Source: Tanypteryx hageni
Taxonomy: Eukaryota; Arthropoda; Insecta; Odonata; Petaluridae
DNA: 64,000 nucleotides
NCBI GenBank assembly: GCA_028673005.1
Contig: CM054118.1
Span: 10,126,014 to 10,190,013 of the forward strand
Reading direction: 5' to 3'
The notes under the pieces are model-generated. The model worked only from the letters and a program-made list of their open reading frames with translations, did no database searches and was not told the origin of the DNA. The translations under genes were made by a program, and so were the position numbers. Shown here in pieces: positions 23,241-34,200 of the stretch. Position 1 is the stretch's first letter; every line of letters begins with the position of its first letter.

Positions 23241-24547
23241 CTGTTTGCCGTAGAGAATTGCGGTAAACGACATTTTGTTTCTACCAGCTAGGAAACATCA
23301 GAAAAACTTTTAATTTTCATCCGCCATTTTGAAACAAAATGGCGACCGTTTAAAACATTTGAAAAGTTATATTTCATAAACGCTGCTTCGGAGAAAAAAA
23401 CCTTTTGAACAAAAATGTCTTCTGTTTAGCGAGAATAAATGTGAGTCGCGTGCGGAGTTCCCTAGAGCGAGCGGAGGCCGGGGCTGGCGCGCGTAGGGGC
23501 AAGACTCCTAGTACCTTTAATTCGCCTCATCAATTTGTTAAAATAAATTATTTAATAACATATTGCAGTATGTGTAAGAAATTTTTTAATATGAAACCAA
23601 AGTTTCATCTTTGATACCCATAAAAGTACGTTTGCACAATCACCGAAAATGTCATTGATTTTTAGCATCCCAAGTTAATTTTTAAACTCTCAGTTAAAAA
23701 AATAATAGCGGTTATTCAATAACCCAAGAGAATTTCGTTTGGCCTGCAACTGAATCGCATAGCTTCGCGTGTGATTGTATCCATTAGCAAACAGTTCGTC
23801 GAACGAGCGGTAATTTTATGAGAATGAGGGCGCCATTGCCGAAGTACTAAAGGGGGACCTCTAATTATTGGTTCGTGTCGCGCAATCAAATGATCGTTGA
23901 GAAACATCAATCGTAAACGCCTGTGAATCGTAATTAATACTTCAAAAGTGACATTTAAACTTTTGTCTGTCTTATCGTAACCGAATGTATTTATTATTTT
24001 AAATTTCTGTTGTTTTGATGCGCGTATGTTCTTAAGTAACTTATAATTAGAAATTTACAGCCAGGGAGTAATTTCACTCTTTGATACTTGTACTATAGAT
24101 GAGACAAAAGAACTGCTTTCTGCGTAAGTATCTACTGCAGTCCAGAGGTCATCTTCAGTTCTTAGAATTCAAATACTTGATTCAAAATGAAAATATCATC
24201 AGTTGACGTGATAACCTATATTAATTATTAAATATATAACTTGAAATACGCATTGCGTTGATAGAAATTGGAAGGAAATATCATCTGCTGCAGCCAATTA
24301 ATTAACACGAGAAACAAAAGTCGTGGATATACTTCTGGAAAGGCACGTATCAAAAAGTAAAATTTGCGGAATATTATGGATTAATCGAAATTTAGGATTT
24401 CTATAGGAATAAAAATATTCAGTTACGTTACTTCTATTGAAAGTGATTTCCGGAAAATACGTTTTGTGAACCGGCTTAATGGGCACACTTATACCGATTA
24501 ATTACATTGATAAATACGATTGGAAAAAATATAAAGTATTTTTTAAA
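23241..24547. other. Non-coding DNA; possible regulatory stretch
   Basis: The stretch 23800-23935 contains GGTAATTTTATGA, CTAATTATTGG and AATCAAATGATCG, a dense set of homeodomain-like cores in complex sequence. There is no coding pattern. Confidence 0.35.
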
Positions 24548-24549
24548 TA

Positions 24550-25159
24550 CAGGTTTCCTGTCTTTATGCGAGGATCGCGTTCCAGAAAAGTGACGCATAA
24601 AGCGAATTTGCATAAACAGAACCCATATTTACCTATATGTAAAAGATAGAATACGTTCCACAAGCAATACTAACTTCCCTCCAAGACGCTCGTCTTTCGC
24701 TCCATAGCGACTTCTTATGCACTAAATACAAGCTTAAAACAATTAACACTGTAAATTATTACTCGCCAATAAAAAGAAACAGACGAGCACAGGTGGCGGC
24801 TGTTGTGAGTGACATAATAGTTTGAGGTTTAAATTGCCGGATGGTTGCCTTGGCCCAACGCAAGTTCCGCGGGCAAGGAGACAAAACTTCGCAAGTGTGC
24901 TCAAACAGTATCACACGAAATCTCCGTCTCATCTCCACTCTAAAATATGCACTCCACTCTCATCTCTGTTACTGTAATACTAACACACACAGCATAAAAG
25001 ACAATGAGAGACTGAATGGTGTAGTGGAGAACTTTCTTGCATTTGTATTGCACTGGCCGCGTAATCGCCTAAGAATAAAAAGAAATTCCGGTAGCGATAA
25101 GTTGGTCGCATAATAGCGAATTCGCATAAAGCGAACCCGCATAAAGAGGGGGAAACCTG
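24550..25159. mobile_element. pogo/Tigger-like miniature element
   Basis: TA dinucleotides flank both ends (24548-24549 and 25160-25161). The left end CAGGTTTCCTGTCTTTATGC and the reverse complement of the right end CAGGTTTCCCCCTCTTTATG pair over about 30 bp, continuing with GCG…TCGC. Internal GCATAAAGCGAA repeats are typical of this group. No transposase frame survives in the 610 bp; the frame at 24841-25113 is chance. Confidence 0.85.
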
Positions 25160-25162
25160 TAT

Positions 25163-25260
25163 AAGGTAATTTTAATATAGGGTAATTTTAATATCGAATA
25201 ATTTTAATATGGAATAATTTCAATTCATAGTAATTTTAATATAAAGTAATTTAATTTCAA
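25163..25260. repeat. Degenerate ~17-bp AT-rich minisatellite
   Basis: About six copies of a GGTAATTTTAATAT-type unit with substitutions (GAATAATTTTAATAT, AGTAATTTTAATAT), directly abutting the preceding element. Confidence 0.8.
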
Positions 25261-26460
25261 TAGAAACTACTTTTATTAAAGTAATTTTATATTTCATGAA
25301 TTTCTGCAACATGACGGTTAAATAGCAAATCAAACGTCTCTGCCAACCACTCACCAGCTAAGCGTACACGCATATATCGATTAATCCTTCCTATCAATCC
25401 AGATCGCTATTTCGCTGAAAAGAATTCATAAATATGTCGCCCTGTATTCGTCCAGTGTATTGACGAACGATTTTCCTTCCCGCCCACGTCCATTCCCCAC
25501 CTAATGAAATGCGCAGTAAAATGTTTGCCGCTCGCGACGCAAGAGCGAAACGGTAATTCCATTCAAGTCAATATGAGGGAGGGAAGAGACAGCCTTGGGA
25601 ATGGTTCCAAGGAATATTTTCATTTTAGCTCGACGGCATTCGCAAAAATTGCGAAATTGAAGGAGGAGACGATGAAGAAGCGGTATCTGCATCTATTCGC
25701 GCCTGACCGTTACTGCAGTACGTATCGTGACTGACTCCCTCTCTAGGGGCCCCACCTCCGCCGCTCCCTGGCGTGTATGTGTGTCCCTCTCTTTCTCCTA
25801 TCCCGCTAGCGTTTATCATCACCTCTCGTTACCTAATAGTTTCCCATTTGTTTAACGGTGTCCAGCGACTCGCCCCATTGACACAGTTATCACGGCTTTG
25901 CTGCAGCGCGCGCACGTGTGCGTCAAAGGATGTCGTGTCGTGCGGAGGCGAAGGGTGGGTTCGTATTCAACGGGGAGAATTTCGTGCTTTCTTTACGCCT
26001 CCTTCAATCGTTTATTTAAAATAAAAATTAGCGCGGTAATGCCCAGTAGAAGTCTTACGAGGCAATTTTTCCCAGGCCGTCCAAGAAACGAGTTGTATCA
26101 AATGAAGCCTTACTCGAATCCAAACACCCAATAATCTCAAATCGTCCAAACGGAAGTGGAAGCGGGGTTTTCTGTTTCAGCATTAACCTGCCAAAGTCAA
26201 GGAGTCAAAGTAATGATACAAGTACTTCTACTCTTTAATTATTGTGCATCACCATGAAACGCCTGCGTTGTCACTGCTGGTGCTTAAACAGGAAAAGGAT
26301 ACACATTGCGTAATCGGGGGAAATCTTTTAGCATTAGATATGGTATAACGAAGAAGTTGGGGAAAATAACGGAGACACCATCCAGGAAAATTGAAATTAA
26401 TCCCAGTATATGTGCCGCAGTATCGTTCTGGAGAAGCATGGACAGATAAATAGGTTTAGA
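25261..26460. other. Non-coding DNA, no supported gene
   Basis: The stretch 25740-25990 is GC- and CpG-richer with overlapping frames on both strands but no protein pattern. Weak similarity to reverse transcriptase may begin only at the next feature. Confidence 0.4.
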
Positions 26461-26462
26461 AT

Positions 26463-27010
26463 ATGAAATCGATACAAGGACTATTCAAGCATGTCAAATA
26501 TTTAGGAGTAATCATTTGTCGTGACCTTTCGTGGAACATGCACATTGGTCATATTATAGGTGCAGCTAACAACAAACTGGCGTTCATAGGCAGAATAGTG
26601 CTGGATAGTACGGAGAAAGAACGCGAAGCGTGTTATTTTTCATTAGTTAGATCGCAAGTGGAATATGCCTCCAGTGTCCGCGTGAGAAGTGCCATATAAT
26701 TCAGTTAGATAGAGTACAGCGGAAAGCAGCCAGATTCGTTAAACAAAAAGGCGAACATATGGAAAGCGTCACATCATTCTTGTAGGACTTAAAATGGAGA
26801 TCTCTGGAAGACCGTAGAAGTGTTCAAGGTTAAGGCTCCTAGAGAAATACATATCAGAATGTCTAGCCGAGGACGTATTGGGAATAATTGAGGCTCCAAC
26901 GTACATGAGGAGAAACGATCATGGCGATAAGATACGTGAGATCGATTGTAGAAGGGAGCGTTATAGAGGGTCATTCTTTCCGAGAACAATACGAGATCGC
27001 AATAAGAAAG
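26463..27010 (+). pseudogene. Non-LTR retrotransposon RT C-terminal relic
   Basis: The frame from 26463 carries the post-catalytic part of a LINE reverse transcriptase: VKYLGVIICRDLSWNMHI, ANNKLAFIGRIV and REACYFSLVRSQVEYAS. It then shifts frame at about 26695 to QLDRVQRKAARFV, meets a stop in SFL*DLKWRSLEDRR, and shifts again to the terminal block ending YRGSFFPRTIRDRN near 27010. This order is diagnostic of Jockey/CR1-type LINE polymerases. The YxDD catalytic core and endonuclease are absent, so it is a 5'-truncated, disabled copy. The clade cannot be settled from this fragment. Confidence 0.88.
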
Positions 27011-28728
27011 ACAAATCTGCGAGTAATAACTGTTAGATAGGCGTCGGTGCAGTGCACCCCCTGCCACCCACCAGTTTGCTGAATTGCAGGGTAACATGCA
27101 TACGTAGCCGCGCCAAATATAGCTTAAATGTGAACAACACTATTTAAGGAGTTTAAGTACCATTCATTAAGTACCCCCTTCACGATCATCATGTCTTCCG
27201 CTTTGCGCCCGTTTTACCAAACCTCCTTCAACCATCCACATCAGGTCTCTGGTTTTGTTTTAATTAAAAATACGCCAAAGGAGTAATTCACAAAATACTC
27301 CGGCGAACTGTTTATTTATCAGTACTTTAACAGGCAATACCAATCTTGAAACGACTGCGTCATAAAGAAACTCATAGTGTAACCCTAAGGAAGCCTGAAA
27401 ATTTTCAAGTATGTTTGGCATAAGGCGAGTTTGATCCTGTGCAGATATCTAATTTGGATATCTTCGATATTCAAGATAGTAAAATAACCTTCGTACACGC
27501 TATGCTTTTGTTCTGATTCTGACACGAGGGAAGGAAAGGGGTACGATTACATTGGGTGCGCCACCGTTTGTTTAGTTTTACGTAGATGAAATATTTAAGT
27601 AATCTTCCTATTTGACGATTTCAATTCCAACGCTGTCTCGGGAAGGTGGTATTTTAGTCGCCGCCTCAGATGTGAATTTGGGTCATTCATTCTCAGAATT
27701 TCTTCCCTGTCGGAACTTTCTATGCCAAGCAACAGAGGAGATGGAATATCTTGCATACAAGTGTTTACGTTTCGGTTTCGAGTGTTCCACGAATACGGGA
27801 ATCGTTATAATTCAAGCGTCCATTACAAATTGGAATTAGTCCGTAGTTTTATCGTTTAGTAATGAAAGTAATATAAATAATTATGTAAAGGTAAATAAAT
27901 ATTTATTAGTATACCCTCGATCTAAATGCTTGTAGATATCAATAAATACAACAGGTGTGTTGTTTTATTTGAAAGAATTCTAGAATAAAATAATATATTG
28001 ATAAAAACTAGCGATTAAATTGGATTAATATTTACCGCAATAAATTATTACATAAATGTATGTAAATGTGGTAAAATGAACAGGTAGTACGTCTCTCTTG
28101 TGAGTCATCACAGCAGGCAGTGAAAAAACATTTCGGCCAATTTGGTGTGATCGTCTTTCTGATAATACAATAGAGAAACACATTTTCTGACGGTGAATAA
28201 GAAGTACTAAGTCTGTCACAAACATTTATCTCTGAGTCGTAATCGGCGGTTTGTTGTTCACCGTGCATTACGGATCCTCACATCCGCTCGATCTGTTTGA
28301 TTTTTTTGTAGTCTCCCCTTATGTGGACCATTCCCATCGCTCCATCCTCAAAGAAAGATATCTTAGCACGTGGTGGGGAGGAGGGGCACTTGAATATTTC
28401 GCTGAGGAGGGTAGGGCATTGGGTGGGAGAGAGAAGTGTTAGCAAGAATGGGAGTGTGTTTGGGAGAGAGATAGCGGTCGGTTTTGTATCTCTTGTGGCA
28501 TTCGGAGGATGGGATAGCGGGAGAAGCGTTCCCGACGTCTGTTTTTATAGAGGATGCAGGTGCGCGTGGATTCCCTCTTTTGTTTTCGCCGCACGTGTCA
28601 CGGGCGAAAAGATACGCCTAACCGTCGACGGATTCCGTTTTCACAGGGTATCGTCCGTGCCTGCTCACGATTAGATCTGCGGCATTTTGGCCAGCGAACA
28701 TTACTGTGTATGCTTTGCTTTAGGGAAA
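27011..28728. other. Non-coding DNA, no supported gene
   Basis: It begins with probable LINE 3' sequence of unknown extent. Purine-rich GGTGGGGAGGAGGGG occurs at 28370-28386. Frames at 28251-28674 overlap one another and follow low stop density there. Confidence 0.4.
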
Positions 28729-28729
28729 T

Positions 28730-28766
28730 AGATTGGTTATTATTTATCTCTAATTACAGGTAAAAA
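28730..28766 (+). other. Weaker recursive splice site candidate
   Basis: TTATTATTTATCTCTAATTACAG ends at 28759 and GTAAAA follows immediately. The acceptor is T-rich but less pyrimidine-pure than the other two sites, and GTAAAA is a moderate donor. Confidence 0.28.
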
Positions 28767-29700
28767 CTAAGATTGGGAAATGCTGGTTTGCCGTAAATAA
28801 TAATTTATGGAATTTTTAGCGTTCGGTGGCAATGTTTTGGAAACAACCTATCTCTGTGAAGATTTATGGAACAGAAAATGTTTGTCGAATTCAGCGTCAT
28901 TTTGTATCCTAATTCTTGCTATAGCCAAACGATTTACGGATTTTGGGAAAATTTAATAATTTTCTTTCAGAGGGGCTGGATAGTTTTTATTTAACAATTT
29001 GTTGCGCACGTACTTTTAACCGAAATTCGCTGATGGAAGATCGACGTACTCATTCTTAAGTTGGCTTTGACTTAGTGTAAACTCAAATTGTCCTACGTGA
29101 ACCAAAATTGATTTTCATCAAGTATTATATTTGTTTAGGATCAGCTGTATAACTCAAAAACCCTCAAATAAGTCTTTATACGTACTGGCAGTCGAGTTTA
29201 CGGATATGACGAAATTCACAACGCTGCGAGATTATCCCATGAAAGATTTTTTAAAATGATGAATTTCGATTTCCATGCAAACCTTGTATTTACCGTTCAA
29301 TATGTTCTAATGGTGCATCCAAAAATCTACAACAATAGTAAAACTGATATTCGCTATAATGGCTAGTCCGCTTCGTGGGGTTGATGCGGAAGCAAATATT
29401 CAGAATAAGTTAAGAAATGTGTGCCACACTACTAAGAAGGTGCGATAATAGAGAAGTAAACGGATCTTCTATTTATTCTTAGAATTCCGTAAACTACCTT
29501 ATGAAACGTGCATCATGTAATTCAAAAGAATCAAGAAACTGAAGATTTCGTGCAAGAGATTTGGACCGAAATTGATGACTGTAGATTGCTTGGATTTTTT
29601 GAATCACTTGTCAACGGCTAGGAAAATTATGCGCTGGAGCTGGTATTTTATTTTTAAATTGAAATTCTTTATCTCTCCAATGGTCCTAAAGAGGTTGAAA
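28767..29700. other. AT-rich DNA, no supported gene
   Basis: No paired element ends, RNA gene or coding pattern seen. Confidence 0.45.
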
Positions 29701-29704
29701 TAAC

Positions 29705-29865
29705 TTTAGACCCATTTCGGCTGCGAATCAGCCGTCATCAGCGGCGATTCACCGATAATAGTATTAGTAGCCGAATTGCCCATCCGTGCAACCAACCAGA
29801 CCTTTTTATCGCTATTGGAGAAATATTATTTGCAAATTTGGTTTTAGCCATAAGGTGATATGGGC
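29705..29865 (-). ncRNA. Hammerhead-ribozyme-like repeat, copy B (intact core)
   Basis: Minus strand: CTGATGA (29735-29741 on plus as TCATCAG), stem II CGGCTG…CAGCCG (6 bp, AUUCG loop), GAAA, then UGGG and GUC (29709-29711). All invariant core residues and a cleavable GUC are present. What is missing is stem I: the bases after GUC (TAAAG) do not pair with those before CTGATGA (CGCCG). An upstream CGGTG AAT CGCCG hairpin is present. The downstream family block CGCTATTGGAGAAA lies at 29808-29821. The minus frame 29738-30139 is a shadow. Confidence 0.68.
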
Positions 29866-30149
29866 AATTTGTTTTTGAATTTGATCGCGAAAAGGAAATG
29901 TCGGTGATCAGCATCCCATATGTGGCTCGCGTGATATCACGCGTACGTGCAGCATAGGCAGGAGGAACGTCAAAGGCGGTCGGCGTGTTAGCGAAAAAGC
30001 ACGAAGTCGTCGAAGGGTTGATGGAGAAAGAAGGGGAGAAATGAGACGAGGTTCGTTTCGGGAGAAGATTGGTTCGCAGGCAGAGTTGTATTCCTCCCAT
30101 CCAGCTCCTGGCCGAAACACGTACATTACTCCTCTCCAAAAGGGAAACC

Positions 30150-30305
30150 TCTCTTGGACTTCCTCCCTATTTCCTCCCTCCATCTCCAATATCTCCGCCA
30201 CCCATTCTCTCCCCGCCTAGCTGCCTTCCTCTCGCCTCCCCCAGTTCACCTCCAACTCTCCCCCACCTCTCTCATTCGGGGCCTCCCTCTCACACGCTTT
30301 CGCTT
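30150..30305. repeat. Plus-strand pyrimidine-rich tract
   Basis: CTCC/CCCTC-rich, with CTCCAACTCTCCCCCACC-type segments. Frames over it are Pro/Ser-rich artefacts. Confidence 0.7.
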
Positions 30306-31590
30306 CTGATCTTCGTTTTTTTCTCTTGAAGTCCCATCCTACACATCCTCGCCCTCGGATAAGGGGGCGGGGCATGTGTCTCGCAATAAAGGTGATGATA
30401 ACCGGACGTTTATATGGTAGTCGATGGATTTGTTAACACACATTACGCGATGGGCTATAATGCTGCGATCAATAAGTCGCCGAATAAAGTAAATATTCCT
30501 ATTAATGTTGTTTTTTTTCCTCAGTGACGTATCAATTCTCTGTTCGTTGATTTCGTGTGTCGATCCCTATGCTTCTTTTAACCGAATTTATTGGCAATTT
30601 TCTTCTACTTGTGCTTCCTTGCTTCTTTCTTTCCTCTTTCTTCTGCATATGTCAATATTTATTAGCGTGTTTTACGTTCATTAAGTATAATTCTTTTGGA
30701 ACTCATTCTAGAAGCTTCGCTACATAACTTGAAAATCTGTGGGAAATTCATATTTCCTTCTTACTTTCCTACTTTAGTCATGACGCCCTGCTGTCCTCCA
30801 AACCACCTTTTCACGTATAAGCTTTTCCTTCTTATGAACTTGGCGCAATACCCTAACTTCCTTTCCTGCTAATCCACTTCACTTTCTACTTTTTCTTCAA
30901 TTTCTACCATGACTCCCTTTTTCTTGCTCAATCTCTCGTTTCCCACGTATTCGCTTCTTGTTTTTCCTCTTACTCTGCAGCGGACTTCCAAATGCAAATA
31001 TATTATTGTCATTCCTTTTACTGCTTCACTGAATGGCCATCAGCTATCCTTTCTTATCTCATTCTTTCGTTCTTTCCTATGCTAATGTCATTTCTCTCAT
31101 TTCGTCTCAAGCGTTCCGTATTCCTAATTTACTTCCATGTCGAGCGTGGTTATCGATTCAAATTCTCGACCAACTCGTCTAGTCACTTAAGATATCTCTA
31201 TTCATCTTTCCAACACGTTTGACTACGGTGCGTGTTCATCTCGATTCTTTTATTCCTCCATACATTATATCTTATCCCATTTTCTCTTATTTTGTTTAAG
31301 CATTCTCATTTTACCTCTACGTCTAGCGTAATTTTCTACAAAAATTCTCTTGCGCCAATTAACTTCCTATACTTCTGATAACCTTTTCAACTCGTCTATT
31401 TTTTCATCTCTGTCCTCGGGATAGCGTCCCATTTTTCTCCTTTTTCTACCCATCCAATCCTTTTCTCTATTCCCTATATTCCTCCAAGTGCATAGTTCTG
31501 ACCTATTCGAACAGATTGCCTCCCTCTTGAACCCTTTTAGTTAAATATTCATCTTCTCCCCCATTCCCTCCGTACCTATTTCCAAGTCGT
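30306..31590. other. T/C-rich non-coding DNA
   Basis: From about 30600 to 31590 the plus strand is markedly T+C rich (TTTCCTCTTTCTTC, CTTTCCTACTTT), without a clear repeat unit. This is a diffuse extension of the pyrimidine bias of the neighbouring tracts. Confidence 0.5.
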
Positions 31591-31594
31591 CTGC

Positions 31595-32480
31595 CCCTGT
31601 GATTGTCCATTTTATCCCCGTTTATCTCTCGCCTTCACCCCTTTTTCACTATTCTATCCTTCCCCAGCCATTCCACCCCCGTGTGGCCCCCCTCTACTTT
31701 ACCATTTCTCCCCTCGCTGGGCTCTCTCTGCTCTACCTGTTCCTCCCATTCGCCTCGGCCCCTTCAGTGTTGCTCCTCTCGACGGGGCAATTACCGCAGG
31801 AGCCGGTCGTCCTTGGTCGTCTTCCCACTTCTTCTTCCCCCTCCCCCAACCTTTCGATTCTAAACCATCCCCTACCCCTCTTATTTCTTCCCCATTCCCT
31901 CTTTCTTCTCCCCATCCCTCTTTCTTCTCCCCCCTTCCCCTCCCCTCTTTCTTCTAGCCCATCCCCTCCCCTCGACCGCTTCACGAATCACGTCCGGTTG
32001 GGTCACCTCGTTTTTCTTCTCCCCCTTAACTCCTAACCCTCTCGGCTGCCTCTTTTTTGAGCAATCTTTCTCTCCTCTCCACTCTTTATTTTACCTCTCC
32101 ACCCTCTCGATCTACTCCCACTCATCTCCCTCTCCCTCCCCTCTCCCTCCCCCTCTCCCTCCCCCTCTCCCTCCCCCCTCTCCCTCCCCCTCTCCCTCCT
32201 CCCTCTCCCTCCCCCCTCTCCCTCCACTCACTCCCTCCACCCACTCCATCCCTCTCCCTCCACCCTCTCCCTCCCCCTCTCCCTCCTCCCTCCCCCTCTC
32301 CCTCCCCCTTCCTTCTCCCTCTCCTTCCCTCCCCCTCTCCCTCCACTCACTCCCTCCACCCACTCCCTCCACCCACTCCATCCCTCTCCCTCCACCCTCT
32401 CCCTCCACCCTCTCCCTCCACCTTCTCCCTCTCCCTCCTCTCTCTCCCTCCTCCCTCTCCCTCCCCCTCTCCCTCTAGTC
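31595..32480. repeat. 0.9-kb pyrimidine-rich block
   Basis: From 31595 to 32050 it is irregular CCCC/TTCTTCTCC sequence. From 32115 to 32480 it is tandem CTCCCTCCCC and CCCTCCA units, including CACTCACTCCCTCCACC duplicated at about 32226 and 32346. Frames up to 159 codons on both strands are compositional artefacts. Confidence 0.9.
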
Positions 32481-33006
32481 TATTTGTTCTTCCTCCTGCT
32501 CCATTTTGTCTTGGATCATCTCCTGCTGAGGCATAAAAGAGACGACAACCTCTCTCTTTCTCTTTTACTCGAATCCGATTTTTTTTCAATTGATTGGTAT
32601 CTAACACGATCCGTATCGATGGCGGCGAGGTTTTTTTAATGTTTTAGTATAAGTAAGAGGTTGTTTGTAGTGGGGAATGAGGTTTACTCGTTTGTTAATA
32701 AATAGTTTGGGCCAGTTACATTCGTAGGAGGTGGAATCTGTCTCCTTTCTTTTGTATTTGTGTGCACTGCTGAGGTTAAAAAAATTTGCGCCGGTCATTT
32801 CGTTCTTGTTGGGTGCGCCGACGTGGCTGTGAAAATATATACTGGGCTGTGATTTTTTTTGTGTTGGAAGAAGTTTCGATCTTCGTAGAGGAATTCACGA
32901 GGATTAGCGGCACATTTCGAATCTACTCGCACGCCAATTTCGGCCTAGGAAAAGGATGGAGATGGTTTTCTACATTCTTCATTATCTATGCGAGAATATT
33001 ACTCTT
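32481..33006. other. Non-coding DNA upstream of LINE relic
   Basis: The open frame starting at 32786 runs into the LINE fragment at about 33007. Its first ~75 codons show no reverse-transcriptase similarity and are a chance upstream extension. Confidence 0.45.
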
Positions 33007-33372
33007 TTATACCGATCGTAGACAGGCAATTGACCTCAAGTTTTTCCGTAACATTGTAAATGGAAAATATAGAACTCCCGAACTTCTCTCCAGTTACCCC
33101 CTCCGTATTCCCTCTAGAAGTACCAGGTTACATGATTTACTCCACTGCCGCACTCCTCGGCTCTCAACCACAAAACGCTCCTTAATTTTCCGCCTCTCAA
33201 ACTTATATAACCAAACTCTGATGCAAGATCCTCATACTGATGTTTTTCATTGAGTTCCTTATTGTATTATTTGACTGTTTTTATATATTTTTATATGCAT
33301 TTATTATTTATTGGTTGTAATGTTCAATGTAATAGGCCTGAGTGCTGTTTTTGAACTTATTAAATAAATAAA
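33007..33372 (+). pseudogene. Non-LTR retrotransposon C-terminal relic with 3' tail
   Basis: TDRRQAIDLKFFRNIVNGKY, PELLSS, LRIPSRSTRLHDLL and a closing RLSNLYNQTL block up to 33253 match the extreme C terminus found in Jockey/CR1-like LINEs ('DRR…LKFLYKILNG…SPELLS…PSRxTR'). A stop at 33254 is followed by about 120 bp of AT-rich 3' UTR ending in ATTAAATAAATAAA (to 33372), the tetranucleotide-type tail of such LINEs. The copy is extremely 5'-truncated, with no catalytic domain. Its frame is still open, which suggests a fairly recent insertion. Confidence 0.78.
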
Positions 33373-33944
33373 CGACGTCACAGCTTATGGAATCTTTCAT
33401 CGGTAAATTTCTAACTTTTACGCCAAGGTTAGGATAATCTTTCTCGAAAACTTTTCATTACGGATATGGGACAGCAATCTTATCTTCGGCTGGACGATAG
33501 GTTTAAATTTTCGACCTTGTTGTAACTAGTGAGGATCTTCTGTCGGAGAACTATGCAGTGGTATAAGATTAAGTATGTTAAAGCCGAATGTGTCTTCGTC
33601 ACACTTAAAATATTATAATTTCTTTTACGGAGTGCATTTTTCCTATCGCTGAACCTAACGGTTGAGTTTTATCACAAAAACCTCGACGGAATATTACCTT
33701 TACATGTAATATTGGACACGAGAGCACTACCTTAAACTGATTTCCCTATCGTTAAATAGTTTTTGCGTACATTTTTGGAAGGTGCATTTTAGGTCAATTT
33801 GTGGTTAAATTCCTAACTATTCAAGTAATTTCAGACTGTAAGCCTCGGGATGTTTCATGAAAATGTAAAACGTCCGGTTATAATCGTTCCATTGAGTATT
33901 GGCAATAAGAAAGTATGTAGTTATTTTCATGGAGTTTTTATTTA
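33373..33944. other. AT-rich DNA, no supported gene
   Basis: No element ends, RNA gene or coding pattern seen between the LINE tail and the SINE head. Confidence 0.45.
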
Positions 33945-34200
33945 GGGGGCGCCGGTGGTGTAGTGGTAAGGACACTGGCTGCTACTCGCCTGCTGCTCGA
34001 AAACGGTCCCCTGTTTGTGCGTTTTGAGGAGACCGCGCAAAATCGTCGTTCTGTCCTTCGGAAGGGACGTTAGGCAGTTGGTCCCCTTGGTGCTTTTCGT
34101 AAAGAGTAGGCTGATGCCGGCACCGGTTTTTCCCCCTCCCTTCTGTGTGTGGCCAGTTGATGACAGTGCAAAAAGACCATAGCCGTCGACGCAATTAAAA
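33945..34200 (+). mobile_element. tRNA-derived SINE, Val-like head (copy 1)
   Basis: The head GCCGGTGGTGTAGTGGTAAG holds an A box (TGGTGTAGTGG). The B-box region is damaged (CTCGAAAACGGTCCC). The body has TCCTTCGGAAGG, CCCTTGGTGCTTTTCGTAAA, GAGTAGGCTGATGCCGGCAC and CCCTCCCTTCTGTGTG, then an A-rich end near 34195. The same body occurs at 42.9 and 62.1 kb. Confidence 0.82.

Noticed and set aside
32057..32607. Frames on both strands over the 32-kb pyrimidine block
   Set aside because: Low stop-codon content of CCCTC repeats explains them.
32786..33006. N-terminal extension of the LINE frame
   Set aside because: No reverse-transcriptase similarity before about 33007; chance read-through into the element.
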